64,000 nucleotides of DNA from Monomorium pharaonis (Eukaryota > Arthropoda > Insecta > Hymenoptera > Formicidae): contig NC_050470.1 in the NCBI RefSeq assembly GCF_013373865.1, positions 30,673,585-30,737,584 on the forward strand. The letters run 5' to 3'. The translations under genes were made by a program, and so were the position numbers. The notes beneath the pieces are model-generated. The model was not told the DNA's origin, did no database searches, and saw nothing but the letters and a program-made list of their open reading frames with translations. Positions within the stretch are counted from its first letter, which is position 1; each line of letters starts with the position of its first letter. Of the stretch, positions 22,401 to 35,966 are shown one piece after another.

Positions 22401-25400
22401 TGAGCGCTGAAATAATACGAGCATCCTCCGGGTACGCAATTCAATCCCGAGGTCTCTTTATTGTCCACGCGACGGTGTGTACTTGTATTGTGTTTCAGTG
22501 TGTCGTAACTAGAATAGCTCCGTAGGCGTCAGCGGGGCGCGATCGGATCGGCGAGATCTCGGGAAAAATCTGAGGGCGAATATAAATTTAAGTCCGTCAA
22601 AGCGACTCGCATTTGCTTGCGCATTTGCGTGCATTTAACACCTCCCGCGAGGGCGTTTTCTCGTCGGCGCGCGGCGGCGGGCCGCGGTACATACGATTGT
22701 CGTCGCCGCTATCTCGAGATAATTAATCACGCACTCGCGCGCTTTCTGCGGGAAACCCGCGTGCCGCTCTTAGATAGGACGTTAATTGAACGATCTGTTG
22801 AAATCCGCGCCGATCGCTCGAGTCGCCGTGACGTGCAGCGGCACTCGTCGATCTCCGGGAAGCAAAAGTTGGAGAACGGGAGCGCAATTTTCCTCGCGCT
22901 GATTGCGTTTCCGCGCGCAACGAAAACTCGGGATCCCGCAGAAATTTCTGTTTCCTCTAATTTTATAAGACTTGCCGAGAATTATGTGCGATTTCTCCTC
23001 TATATATGCCCATTCGTCGCTTTCTCCCTTCTCTCTCGCTTCTTCAGCCACCGTGTAATCCGCAATAAAATTGAAAAACGGGTTACAAACTTGCGTTATC
23101 GGACGCGTGCACGCATTAATCACGGCAAACGCGCGTCCCGTAACGACCAGGCGAAATGATCTACGATCGTCTTCGTCCGCGGAACGATCGCGATTTTTAC
23201 CGCGTGTCGTCGTGAGTTATGCGGCTGCAAATAGCCGGGATAATTATAATTACGGCCGGCCGGCCGATAGCATTCACCACGCTTCACAATCGGTCCGGGA
23301 TTAATAGATCGGCGCGCGGGGCGAGTATAAATTAAGGCGGGGTTCCCCGGCGCTACCACGCGGCCGCGCCAGTTGATCTTACAAGGTGTTTAAGCTCATC
23401 TCTCCCTCGCTCTCCTTCTTCCTCTCGCTTCATGCTTCTCGGGGCTCCGTTGATGCATCGCCGCGAATTGATCGCGCGTGACCCCGAGGCATCGCTTAGG
23501 GTGAGACGCCTAAGAATGAGCCGTAAAGAAGAAAACGACGCAACGACGCGCGGTAAAGTGATGATTGTGAGCTGCGACTCCCATCTCGAGAGGCAAATCT
23601 GATTAAAGGATAAATTGGATTAGTAATTCCGCGCGTTCCCGATCGGCATTCAGATCGGCCGGTGCAGCGATCGAAATAATGGACGAGGGATAAGGTACAG
23701 CGGTTAATAAACGTTAATAAAACTGACTGTAGAATTTATATACAAGCGTGCGTATAATAGACTGGTACTATACTACGGACGTGAACGAAATGACTGGCTG
23801 AGGTAATCTCCATAGATAAAACGGCAAGGGACATTTAAGTATTCCGCCTCGCGCGCGCGCGCGTTAAAAAGTCGCGATCCTCTCCCCATTGTCCGCGCCA
23901 AAGGCGCGCAATGAGAATTACCGTCCTTTATTACTACTGTTATTTCAGCGTGGGTTTTTAAGGTCGCGAGGAGAAATGATGCCGCGGTCGAAGAAAAATC
24001 CACCTCCGTGAAATGCTAATTACAACCGTCGCGCCCGTACGACGATGATTGTTACCTCGCGGTTTAATCGGCGACGGGCATCGCCGATCGCTATCGAGCC
24101 GCGAAATTCGTTGCCGCATAAATGTAAAATAAGAGGCAAAAGGCAAAAGGGAAGCCGCGGGTAGATTAAACTACATGTTCGCGTTGCCCCTTCTTAATCA
24201 ATCTGCCAAGAATCGACCGCTTCGCGAAAAGGGCTCGATGTTTCCTTCTTCTTTTTCTGTCTTCGCGTCGCGGAACGCCCGTATTTGCGAGGGGATTGTC
24301 TGCATTTTTTGTCGTCGACGAGTTCGAGGATCAGCCGGCAGCTCGTGCCTTATGCGGCCAGAGATGTTCCACCGAAGCCACCTTCCGAGGCTCAAAGTGG
24401 GCTATATTTTATGCTTAATGCCAGACGTTATCGCCGCCACGGCTGGGCGGCGATATATATACATATATATGTTTAATGTTATATGGTACGCGCGAATAAT
24501 GAAAACGCGGTAATAGATAATCAGTTCGCCGCATTACTCGGGGAATGGGATTAATGACTCGCGCCAGCAAGCAGCCAGCCTTGTTCAACTTACTTTCAAC
24601 GGACAAACGGAGCACGACCGCGAATATTCGTTCGCGCAATATGCTTTGTTACGTTTCCACTCGGCCTACCTTTGAATTCTTAACGAAATTCTTAACGCGA
24701 AATGTTTTCTCCCCGCAAAGGGGAGCGAGAGTATTTTGCAAGAATCCTCCATGAATTTTTATAAGCGAAAGGGAAGATATTTAAATGTTATATTAATAGT
24801 TATTTATATCTATATTTTCTCAGCTGTCACATCTGTCGGCGTTTTTCTTTGCCTTGGGTAAGAATTGCTTTTCAGACGAAAACTGACAATGGACGATGGC
24901 GCGATCTGAGAAGTCTTTAAAATTCATCAGGATACGTCGAGAGAAGACGCTGAAGCGCCATTATTTCACATTCGCGCGGGCGCGCGCGCGAACAAGACAT
25001 TTTGAAATGAGTTTAATTTTCCGCGCTGATGAGATAATGAACATCAGAGACAATGCTATGAGAGCGTTACGGGATCGTTATGCGTATAACTTATGTAACT
25101 CGGTAACTCCTGAAAATGTCTCGCGCAATTCCACGCGTCGTGGAGCATACCTACCCGCACGGGGTCTGATTTTTTGCGAATTCTAATCGCACTGGGAGGC
25201 GATAACTCACGATTCGCATTAACGCGATCGTTCAAGCGGATCCTTCTCTTCTGTAAGAGTTTTCGGGGCGACCGATCTAACGGCTGGTGTTTCTTACCAC
25301 ATCGAACGTGCATATATCGGGGTTCGATCGCCGACCGATTGGCGTAATTCGAAAACTCTTACATGGTCAGTTTAGCGTGCACTTCCCCGTACGAGAGCGA

Positions 25401-28400
25401 TATACTTTCACGACCGGGACACGGCGAGGAAGTGTCCGCTGCTCGATCGGCGTGTAACGAGGACTTAGGCAACGAAGCTGCGCCCGCTCTCCTTTCGATC
25501 GTCCTTCATTCGATTCGAGCGCCTGCCGCCGACGGACATGCCTGCATGAATTCTTAGATCGCAATCGCGCGTATATTACCGATCGACCGCTCTGGCGTTC
25601 TGTATTTTAATTTATTATTATACAATTACGTTGTATAATCACGACGTAGAGCTCGTTTTTACGCGTTCTGTGTTTCAATGGAGAAAGCTTTACTACGGCC
25701 TGGCGATGAAACGTACACAGAAAAAGCAGTAATCAAACAGTAATTAAATTAAAACTAATATAGTCTACTTAGCAATCATTGTTTTTTTTTACATGTAAGT
25801 AAAAAATTATGTTCAAGCAAATTTTTTTTTTTTTCTTTATAGGCACATCTTATGTTGTGCATGGTAAAAATTCGATAAATTGGATTTTTTATGAATGTAG
25901 ATTAATTCTCTAGTACTTTCATGACAACGGTTGAAAAATAAATTTTTTTCCAGAAACGTTTCTGTGGAAAAAAAATCTCATTTGTAATAGGTAAACTAAT
26001 AAGTAAAGAGTAGTAAGTAATACAGTAATAAGTAAAGAAATACAACATTCTTCAGTTTGTAATTTCACTTTAACTTCTCGCGTTTGCTTTTTAATGTCAA
26101 CGCTTTTAACTCATCTATGACATGAGACGTATTGATGAAATCACTTTCTACAAACTTGCCTTGGATTTTATCGAAGACAGATTGCGTTACTCTTTTTATA
26201 TTATTTTTAGATTTTCATATATTTTAGTTATTTTTCATTGACCAGTAAGTTTTGTCGATACACGTTTAATATCTCCATAATATAATATCATACTAAAATA
26301 CTTTTTTCTTTATATTCTAAAATTTTTTTCTTAAACGTATTATTACTCGGTCTTTCTTTCCCATTCAAGTATCTATAAAAATAAACTTTGTTTTCACTCT
26401 TGCGAATCTTTAATTATTCCTGCGCTTTAATTATTCTATCAACTAGAAAGTACATTTATTGCAATTTAATATCTGAAATATTAATTTCTGCCAACGAAAG
26501 TTTTCATTCATTAGAGTATCACATCCTCGTGTGAAATCGAGGAATCATCCGACGTTGTGAGTAGCGTATTCAAAGGTTTCACATGTCTCACGTATTCAAG
26601 CTTGCCAAACGCTCGATGATTCTTATCGAGTCGACGCTTTCGTTACTCCAGTTATGTTAATAAACTGGCAAAACGCGAAACTCGTTCTCGTTCGAGGGGG
26701 AAGATGGAGGGCGCGACTTGCACAACTATGAAATCACCAGACAGTCCGCGCTAATACTAAAACAATCGAGAGCCGCTTAAACTTTGCCACTGACATTTGG
26801 GGGAGGTCGTGCAAACTTATCGAGATCGAAAAGAGGGAACTCGCTCCATTTCTCGTCGCGCGCGTGAAAACGTGGCAGGACGGTCACGTTTAGCAATTGG
26901 CCACGATTCTCGCGTTTATTGCACCGCGAAACGAATTGCGTGGAGTTACGGGAAAAAGGGGACGTTTTGCGTATGCCGCCGTCTGCTCCAAGTTAGCAAA
27001 AACGATAGATCCAAATACGGTATGTCGATACGTAACGTGCTTGCACGCACGAATGGGGTACTTTCTAATTTGACCGCCGATGTAGCTTGTTTGGATAACG
27101 CTGTCGATGGCTTCGAAAGCCATCTTTTCCAGCGATCAATTTCGTCGATGATGTTGACAGTTTGACGTACAATATAGTAAAAAAATATCAAATAATTTTT
27201 AAGAACGAGAAACATCTGCCTCTCTAAAAATAATAAGCAACAATTTATTGCTTTTATTTTTGTTTGATGGATACTTTTCCATGAATACGTGAGAGATATG
27301 TAATTCGAAGGAAACACAGAAAATTTTTGACGGAAATCAATATTAATTAGATTATGTTAACTATAAATCAATATTAATGATATGATATTGCGAAAATTTG
27401 TGTTGTAATTGCTGGGCGAAATCAGCAGCACAGCACTGAAAAAAATAGCATTTAGCTGCGTATAAAAAGTGTGTTATACATTTATCCGCTCGTATAATTA
27501 ATGCAGTTTGGAAACTTCCTAAATGAAAGAGAAGCGGCAGCGAAAGAACGTGAGGTGAGGTGAAATAGAGTGTGACGAGCAGATAGGTAATAAACACATA
27601 ACTGGCACCTAGCATAGTGCACCTGGTTGCAGAGAGCGAAAGAGAGAGAGAGTATATGTAGTTATATACGTACATATAATACGGCATATGTGTCCTTCTT
27701 ACATTTTATTCCTCTGCTCATTTATATATAATTTTATAAACTTTCTCTAAAATCTTTATGTGGCTGCCGCTACTCTCCAAGAAGGATCGCGTTATTACTA
27801 TTACGTAGAGAAATTTTCGCTACACATCTGCCATGTGTTATTATGCTTTCTCAAGTTTGCGAGTTTTCTTTCCGTAAAAGGAATTTTCTAAATTATACCC
27901 CGGCGTGCTATTTTAACGTGATAAAGGTCTACTTTACGATGAGACGCAACCATATATCGCGATTAAATGAATATGGAAACGATCCTTACGTAATGCAAAA
28001 TCCGTTGCTTTTTGCCATTAAGAAGATTTACGTTTTCATAAGTCACGTGATTTTAAGCAGCCATTATTTACGTGAACAATTTCTTTACGTTATAACTTTA
28101 ATCCTAGAATATACGTAAAAGGTCAATAATTTCATTGACTTTTAAGGTGTGGCCGAGGCAGCCGGAGGCAAATTTATAAATAAATCCCTATTACATCTCG
28201 ATTTTAATCGATAATATAATAAAACTCAAATAAATATACCGACTGATTATGACTCCTAAAAAAAAAGAAAATGTTAGTTTTTAAAATAACTAATCTCATA
28301 ATATTTATGATATATTTTGGATCGCGCTTCAATTACTTTAAATTAAACTTTAATTACTTTAAATGTTACGATACCATGATAATTGTCTGCAGAAAAAGAA

Positions 28401-31400
28401 ATATTTGATTACGTCGATTTTTCCAGAATTGCATAGACGATGTACGGATGTCACGCGAGCTCTCATATCGAAGAGATATGGGTAACCGCGCAAAATGTAA
28501 AGGACTCTAACGCGAATTTTCGTTGGGCAATCGGCGTTTTCTTCACGGAGCAGGTTAACACATTCTTGGCTTCCGAACGACGTGTTGGACTTTCCCAATC
28601 TCGCGATTTCTCGCTCGCGATGTTGCGAGGCGTCTCCGATGACTACTATCCGTGGAGGATCATCGGATGGGGCGGCGTCGTGAATCAGATTCGATTGAGA
28701 AAAGCCGGCCGCCGCGCGCCGTACCACCGAGAAACGCGCTTGTATTTCTCAACTCGATGTCGATGCTCCGAATTCCTTGATCGCCGTTCCGTGTCGCGTG
28801 CACGAGAGGCGGCGAAAACGAAAGAAAGAAGGCGCGCCGGCATGCATTACGACAAGGTGTGTACGCGTGAAAACGGAAAGCCGCGGATATCTAATGCCAA
28901 TCCCCAAGTAGGTCAAATTAATCAACGTGTTCGATACGGATTGATTGCTCATCTCTTGAGCTACTTCGCGAATACGCGTATAACCGCGACGGATTTAATA
29001 CTCGTCTCTTTTCTTTTAATACTTTCAGAAATAATAATCTCAGAAATATTTTAATGTATGTAAATTAAATATATAATTGTACATTTTTATAATTTGTAAA
29101 GGTATGATTATATTTTTGAATATAATTCTCAGAAACTTTTCAACGCCACGTCGAGTCGTCTCATTTTATCTTGTGGCGATTCGGTTAGGCAATCTTATTT
29201 ATTAAAGATATTTATTTGTCGTCGCTTCACGCGCAAACACGATTTTTCTCTCCCTCGCAATGCGCAACTCCCGCAATTTATATTCCAGTTCTGCGTACGT
29301 ATTTGGCATCTCAAGGTGCGTGAAGACTACTCTGCACGGTCGTGACGAGGCGGCAGCCCGCGACTGCGGTGCAAAATATCACCGCGATATCGTCACTGTG
29401 CCTCCGCGTGACTATTCGTATAGAACTTGCGGAAAATCTCTCGGAAACGCGTTCGCATTTTTCCTAGGACTCGAAGTTCCAAACCTTTGAACTCGAAAAT
29501 AACAGTCCAAATTTTTACATTTAACCGATATCGTATCGAACGCATTTTTCCCCCCAGCGTGCATTTATCTGCGGCCTCACGGACCCAAAGGGCCGTTAGG
29601 GCGGTCCAAACGTGGAAGGTCGTTCGTTGGCACCGGTCGAAATTCCTGCAACCTTTAGCGCCGCTCGAGATGAACAAAGATGAACGTGGAGAAAGGTGGG
29701 GCGGTGAAAAGGAATGCAGGAGAAGCGAAGAGGAACTTTGCCGGACGACACACCGTCCGCGCGTGACGCAGGGACTATTTTGGGCTCGCACGGATTCGAA
29801 TAACAGATTAAGAGGACCCGCGGGATCGTTTCACTTTCTATCGCATCGGGGATTTTCGAGAGCCTCTTCTCGAGCGGGCAAAAGTTGCCTCGACCTTTCC
29901 GAGGAGGCCTCGCGCGCCGCGCGAGATTTCATTGAAGTCACGTGCGATTGCAAGAAACTTTCACGATTGATGCCTCATCGTATAGTTGCCGGCAGTTTTA
30001 TAAAAAAATAGAGATTCTCGACTTGGAAATGGTAGATTCGACCGAACGATTTTTTCGTCCACTTCTTTTCAATATAAAAAAATCTCTGACATTTTTATCG
30101 GGCAAATTAAAAGGGTTGCATCTTGATTGCATTTCTTTGTGTCACGTTAAATTACATCCAGCAATTTTTTTCAGCCTGGATTTATGCCTTGAGCAAGATC
30201 GTCATGGTCCGTCTCGTTGCTACTCGATAGAATAAAAATTTTTTCTTCATTAAATCTCGAGACTACCGCAGCATCGAAAAACGAGAAGCGAAGTTACGAC
30301 ATGCGACTAGCGACAGACGGCTTCTGCGAAATAATAATCAATTTCAGATCCGACCAATTGCCGAGAGAGACAATGCGATATTTCCATTGAGATAATTCAC
30401 GTAACTGCAGAAATCCGCAAATTGTGCAAATCCGCCTGAGACCTCGCGTTCTAACAGCGCGTTCACGTTCACGTTCACGTTCGGCGCATTGTAGAATGCG
30501 AGTAATGACGCGCGTATACCTCGCACGTCCATGCGTAACGCGGCGCGATTGTTCGACAATCATTTGCCAATCCGTCGTGTTCGCGTGCGTCCGACGATAA
30601 GCGTAACAATGGCGAACAAAGGCAAGGTTGCGAAGGATGGCTGCGCCCGCTGGGTATTACAAATCGCGCGAGGGGAGAGGGTTCGACAAGGGCGGGGTGC
30701 CGCGATAAGTCCGCTGTCCATTAGGCCCGACAATAAGGCCCCGAGAGAGTGGACCCGCGCCGCTATCTTGCCGTATATATCGCAATTCTATTGTATCGCG
30801 GATCGTGCCTACTACCACTATAAGGTATACCTCGCGAATTACGTAGCGCGCGGGGCAAACATCGCGGTCGGTTCGTGACCGCCGACCATTATCCGCGCGC
30901 GAACGACGTTCCGTTTTGCGGTTGCGGAAAAGGGATATGTATTTTCGAGTATCGAGTGGCGATCGGACGACGAAACGAGCGAAACGCCTGGGATCGCGCG
31001 TTGCGCAAGAGACACGCGGCCGGGTTGTCTCGATAGATTCTATCGCGTCATTTCCTGACGGCGGATCATTCCTACGCATCCTTCGGCCAATAATGTGGAG
31101 TCGATCTTTTCTCAACGATGACGATCTATACGCATTGATGGAGAGGAACCTGGCGTTATGGCCTCCTACTCACACTTCAAATTGAAAACTCAACTTTTTT
31201 ATTCGCCAATACGTTCTATATTCAAAATTATAAAATGTCTACTTGGTATGTTATTTGTAAAAATGCGACGACATTGCATAATAGATCGAAGAGAAACAGA
31301 TGGTAATGTGGTCTTTTTACCAAAATATATTTTTTTAATGCAGTGTTTCGTTATATTAATTTATACATTTAGTATCAAAATTGAGAAATATATTGCAAAA

Positions 31401-32589
31401 TACACGCAAATACGCGAAAGTAAGCATGATCTCTTCAGTATATACAAATTGCAGTATTAAAACTTAAAAAAATCTTAAATGTAATGTAAATTACAGATTA
31501 TCCGTAAAAGTCGTAATACTTCTAGCAATTAGCGGTCAAAGATTAAAGGCCTTAAAAAGATTTTTAAATTTTATTGGGCTTTCAATTAATATAATTTGAT
31601 TTTGATCGATTTATAAAAGCGGACTTTGGAATCTTTGAGAAAATTCGCGATTCAACAACGACTTCCATCGATATAGACGCCGAAGAAGGATTGGCGTTCC
31701 AACTATCTGTCATTCAAGTATAATGAGGTAAAAGTAGGACACGCCACATAAATATGAACAATACGTAGCATCAGTTGTAAGGCGGATTTTGAGATTCCTT
31801 TTGAGATTCTTAGTTCCGACATGAACTCAAAGCACCGTACGAATTTATACATTTGTAATAAATGTATATAAATCTGTAGATATATAAAGAATATGCTAGC
31901 GCAAAAAAACGCGCACATTCGCAAATTAATGATAATCATTATTTATTAATATTTATATTTTGTAAGAAAATATATATATATATTTTTTTATAAATAGTTT
32001 AATAAATAATTATTATATATATTTTGTAAATCTTTTAATATAAATATGTGGTGGGATCTTTGACGCAAAAATTCAAGACACTACGCACGTGTAAACGTGA
32101 AGTAGAATTGAAAAATGTATAAATATTTAATACATGCAATTTAGATATCTGATTGTGACAAAGTTCATGTAGGTATATTAATTTCTCTCGGTGATTATGG
32201 ATTATCCAAATCACGCATTTGTACATAAAAAAACTTGTGATCTCAATCAAAACCCGCGGTGCATTCCAGCGAGAGGGACCAAACATGGCGAACATTCAAA
32301 TCGTGCATGCGTGCAAAGGTCGAAACCTCCGGCCAGTCGCCGTAGAGTCCCCCGTCACTCGTGCCCTCTCCGGATAAATATCCTTCACGTTCACCGAGAA
32401 AGGTACCCATGAAAGGCTCACGAGTGTCGCTATAATCTCAGCCACGCTCGCTTTAAAGTTCGCGCATGGTATACCCTACCCGACGGGGAGATTCTCTTTC
32501 GTCGACTTACCCTCTTGGCCGCAACCGACGGCGACGAGCGCGCAGATCAGCAGCAGACGCAGGAGAAGGATCTGGCCGCACGAGGCCAT
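16455..32589 (-). CDS. SEA-domain, mucin-like single-pass membrane protein with repeated SKVDIS-LLP motif
   Basis: Predicted type I membrane protein of 1,152 residues. Minus-strand exons: 32589-32511, 21015-20518, 20210-19190, 18895-18098, 18023-17708, 17623-17553, 17356-17163, 17088-16961, 16886-16707 and 16628-16455. They total 3,459 nt with every phase consistent. Exon 1 is a signal peptide (ILLLRLLLICALVAVGCG). Next come an acidic Glu/Asp stretch (~70-160), Ser/Thr/Pro-rich mucin-like sequence with a poly-Ser run, and four LLPPGY/LLPKDY repeats (~535-680). A SEA domain follows (~865-980; TIRIIGNATWVPELLDRNT ... ELKVIFHDSL), then a transmembrane helix (~1010-1034; AIAVIVIGVGGLLFIIVFGV). 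The cytoplasmic tail is ~117 residues, rich in Ser, Tyr and His. SEA domains occur on heavily glycosylated surface proteins and often self-cleave at a GSxxx-like site; GSILVDY is present. No named family was recognised. Confidence 0.85.
18356..18607 (-). repeat. Recent 126 bp tandem duplication coding two repeat units of the SEA-mucin
   Basis: Two adjacent units, starting near 18356 and 18482, are almost identical at DNA level (for example GCGGAGATATCAACTTTGGA and GGACGCGAAAAGATCTTGGA in both). Each encodes 42 residues with SSIQDLFASSKVDISALLP and KDY. Two older, diverged units (DISSLLPPGYN and DISAFLPPGYK) lie toward the N-terminus (18650-18800). Confidence 0.85.
19034..19157. repeat. Hairpin-forming inverted repeat at the exon 3/intron border of the SEA-mucin
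   Basis: Arms of ~45 bases: TGTATGAAATTTATTTCCGA and onward to TTAGCTAA against its imperfect reverse complement CTTAGCTAAATGAACATAAT and onward to ATAAATTTTATGAAG. It starts about 33 bases inside the intron from the donor at 19190/19189. MITE-like; no clear target duplication. Confidence 0.65.
21016..32510 (-). other. 11.5 kb first intron of the SEA-mucin gene
   Basis: Borders are GTAAGTCG at 32510 and TTTTCAG at 21016, phase 1. No exon with recognisable protein homology was found. Composition alternates between CpG-rich blocks (about 22,300-25,600, 26,550-27,150, 28,430-30,000, 30,290-31,150 and 32,230-32,510) and AT-rich stretches. The many open frames in CpG-rich blocks are Arg/Ser-rich on both strands, as expected from CG-rich sequence. 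Short repeats include TG at about 21329-21351 and GTTCAC units at about 30461-30484. Possible regulatory blocks are inferred, not shown. Confidence 0.6.
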
Positions 32590-33180
32590 CCTGTCTCTCT
32601 CCCTCAATCTCTTTGATCGACACTCGCGATCGGACTCCGTCCTCGATGAGTGCTCGTCACCCAGGCTGGTTACTCGCGGCTCATCGCGCGAGGAGAGCGA
32701 CCGACCGGTTGCTGGTCCCCATTCGGCGCGGGTGTCGCGCGTCCCAGCGGACGTGAGAACTGTCAGTGCCGTTAGCCGCACGCGGGTAGGACCATCGCCG
32801 AGGAACGGCGCGCGTTCGTACGCGAGCGCGGCGTGCTTGTCACTGGTGGCCAGGCCAGGCCAGGCCAGGCGAGCGAGCGAGCGAGCGAGCGCGGGTAGAG
32901 CGGGTAGAAAGCAAAATCGGACTTTCACTTGGCCGAGGCGCGCGAGCGAGCTCGAGGCGGAGCTGGCACGTCGAGGCCGCCAGGATTCACCGCGTCCCTT
33001 CCAACGGCTGGGAGATCCCTCCTCTTCCTCCGTCTCCTCCGTTGCCTCCTTCTCTTTCCTTTTGGTAAAATCGACGGGTCTTGTCCGCTGCGTGTGTTTT
33101 GACGCTCGGGCTGAGGGACATCGACGACACTTGCCCCGATGACAATGGCAGTGGCTCACCCGCCGCTGACTTCGTTAGTC
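32590..33180 (-). promoter_or_regulatory. CpG-rich 5' UTR/promoter region of the SEA-mucin gene
   Basis: Very CpG-rich sequence directly upstream of the signal-peptide ATG at 32589, with a compound microsatellite (four GGCCA units followed by GAGC units, about 32850-32891). The open minus-strand frame extends upstream to about 33159, but its Arg/Ser-rich, low-complexity content and the signal peptide at 32589 argue for untranslated sequence. The start site is not mapped. Confidence 0.5.
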
Positions 33181-35883
33181 TTTAGCACCTCGCGAGACTA
33201 ATCGCGCGTTCTGTATCGGTCACCTTTCCATTTGCATGACTTTTAGCTGTGCTACGTGCCGAGGTCGGAGTCAACTCGAGTTGACGGCTCCGATACGATA
33301 AAATGGAAAGGCACTTATCACATGCAGGAGTCGATGCACCGACAGAATTTCCAAAGACCTGGAAAATATATGAAACTTTAATTTTCTTTCAATATAAATT
33401 AATTATTTGATTACGTAAACGTATTAAATTGATTTGCACTTAAAATTTTATCGTATTCCATGTGATCTATAATTATATATGAATCACTTTCAAGTTTTTC
33501 GGGTTTTCTTTGTTTTGTTTATTCTCGAAGAGACTTCATTTTCTGTGTTTGTCTTTTTCCCCATCTCTCTCTACCTTTAATTCATTGCGGAAGCAGAGTT
33601 AATCAGAGTCGACACACAATGACACAAATTAAATGGAAAGTAGATATGTCGCCTAGGCAAGTCGACTGGAGAGCATTCATCGCGTTTCACGCGTGAAGTA
33701 TCTTAGGAATCTCAAAGATATCATTATTTAAAAGCAAGATCATCGTGCCAAATTGGACGAAAGCAATTTATTCTGATAAAATTACTTAAATAAATTTTGT
33801 CTTTTTTTTTAGGAATATAAAATTTCTCCGTCAATTATTAATTGATAAAATATTGATCAATGAAAGAGAATTTAAATATACATATTTTAAATACGTAAGA
33901 ATAATACATTATAAGTTATCAAAATAATTTGCGGCATTCGATATAATTTGCATATAGATGATATCTTGCCGTGTGTATATGTTTGACTCTTTAATCTCGC
34001 GAAAAATGCAAGTCGGCATTTAATTACTACTACGATTGTATTGTGGCTGGTGCATGCGGATATCGCCAGGTGGTATGAATAAGATCACCTTGTTACTTGC
34101 GAATCGTTCACCTTGATTTTTCAGTTGTGGAAGCAAGTCCGACGACGAAGCCTCCCAAATGTTCCTCCTCGAGGAGATCGACGACCGCCACGAAGGCGAA
34201 GACACGATGAGAGATCGTTGTTTTCGCGGATGAATGAGCGTTGTGCAAAATTAAGAAATCCTATAGCGAAGATAATTCGTACCCGTTCGCAAGTTATCCG
34301 TCGCGAAAACGATTGCATAATTTTATCGCGGGACAGCGTCGTTTTTATCTCAAGTAACACATTCTTGTGACTGAGGTATATATTTCCAGAGGCAAAACAA
34401 AAAAAAATTTCAAAAGGAGTGCGCGAGATTTACAAAAGCAAACGATATGTGTGCAATAACGTTGATTTCGCTCTACGTGAAGAGCGGATTCTCTCGATCG
34501 TCCTAATAATAGGAAACGCCGCTGTAATAATCTATCTAATCGATCGCGTTACTCGGACGGCGAGAAATACGGCTCGGCCGTGCCGTGGAATCGGTTTTCA
34601 GGGTCTCCCACGGCACTTCCTCGACCTCCGGGCAGGCCTTCGCAAAAATCTGCTCTCTCAAGTCCATCCTGTTACCCCACCTCGTTCGTTAACCCTCACC
34701 AGTCGTGCCTGACCTTTACCAGGATAACTGCCTGTAACCGTCGAACGTATATACGGATTGATTCACATCCGGACAGAGACGCGAGAGCAAAAAGGCGCAG
34801 CAAGGTCGGGCGAACCGGGAGAAAGTCGCGTGATGTAATTCGATCGTCGATGATCTCCTCCGTTGACGGTGTACGCCCGATTGAATCTCCGAAATCCGTT
34901 TTTCACTCTTCTCGCGGAACGGATGAAGATCATTCGGCGTATCATTCGCGCAAGATTGTAATTCTAATATAATTGTTGCACTTTCCCTTACATAATTTCT
35001 CAATTATATTCTTATATAAGCCTCCTAATTATATTATCAAGCTGCGTGAGATACTCCGATCGCGTGCGCGGAGGGGTTCAGTGAGAATTATATTCTTTCA
35101 GAATACTAAAAAGTAATGACGTTTCTTTTTGAGTCAAAGCTAATGGCAGCCTCTCTCTTTGTAAAGAAAAGTGAAAAGACACTGACGCTTACTCGGCGAA
35201 TATCTGCGATGTTTACACAATATAAAAACGAGTACCTCCTAAAAAGCAAAAGAAATAATCGCCTTTTCTTAAAGTGATTTAAAGGACCAGCGTCCTTTCA
35301 TCCCGAATATTTTACGTGCTTGCCTTCCCCGAAGTGCCTGGCGTCTTCACAGAGCACGTAAGCTTTGTGTTAAAATTTTGTAAGGTTCCCGTGAGAATCC
35401 TAAAGTGAGACTGTGCTCTCGATTGTTTCGTTGCGCGCGTACCTAATGACGTAACGTCGTTCGGCTACGTAGGAGTTCACCGGCTGTTTAGTTTACCGAT
35501 TTATATTCTTACCGCGATAGCAGGAAGTGCAACGCGCCGTTGTGTATCGTATAACGGTACAACGTGGGGGATATACAATGTAGATATCTGCGTGGCGTTT
35601 ATTAGGCAACGATACCTGTCGATAGCCGTCCCGATAAACATTATCGTGACACACGAGAAAAATTCCTATATAGCTATAAAGTTTTATGAAGGTATTAAAA
35701 TAAACGTGTATATGGATCCAATGTACGCAATTGAAACGACATACGAGAAAGAGCAGAGAAAAAATTATGTAAAAAATGCGAATTTAAGTTATTGAAACAG
35801 TCAATGGTTCTTATTATACTTTATTTCTAATATATATAAAAAATTAACTAGCTCGATCGTTATTATTTTTCTTAATATTACTT

Positions 35884-35966
<83 letters not shown>

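Noticed and set aside
22617..23159. 180-codon frame in the mucin intron
   Set aside because: Arg/Ser-rich, with open frames on the opposite strand too; expected from CpG-rich DNA, no recognisable domain.
28440..30011. Two ~200-codon plus-strand frames
   Set aside because: Same CpG-driven, low-complexity composition; no domain, no convincing splice partners.
32590..33159. N-terminal extension of the mucin frame upstream of the signal peptide
   Set aside because: A signal peptide at 32589 would be buried; the upstream part is Arg/Ser/Glu-rich 5' UTR-like sequence.
35592..35795. 67-codon frame in the TCERG1-mucin spacer
   Set aside because: No homology, no neighbouring exons, in AT-rich intergenic DNA.
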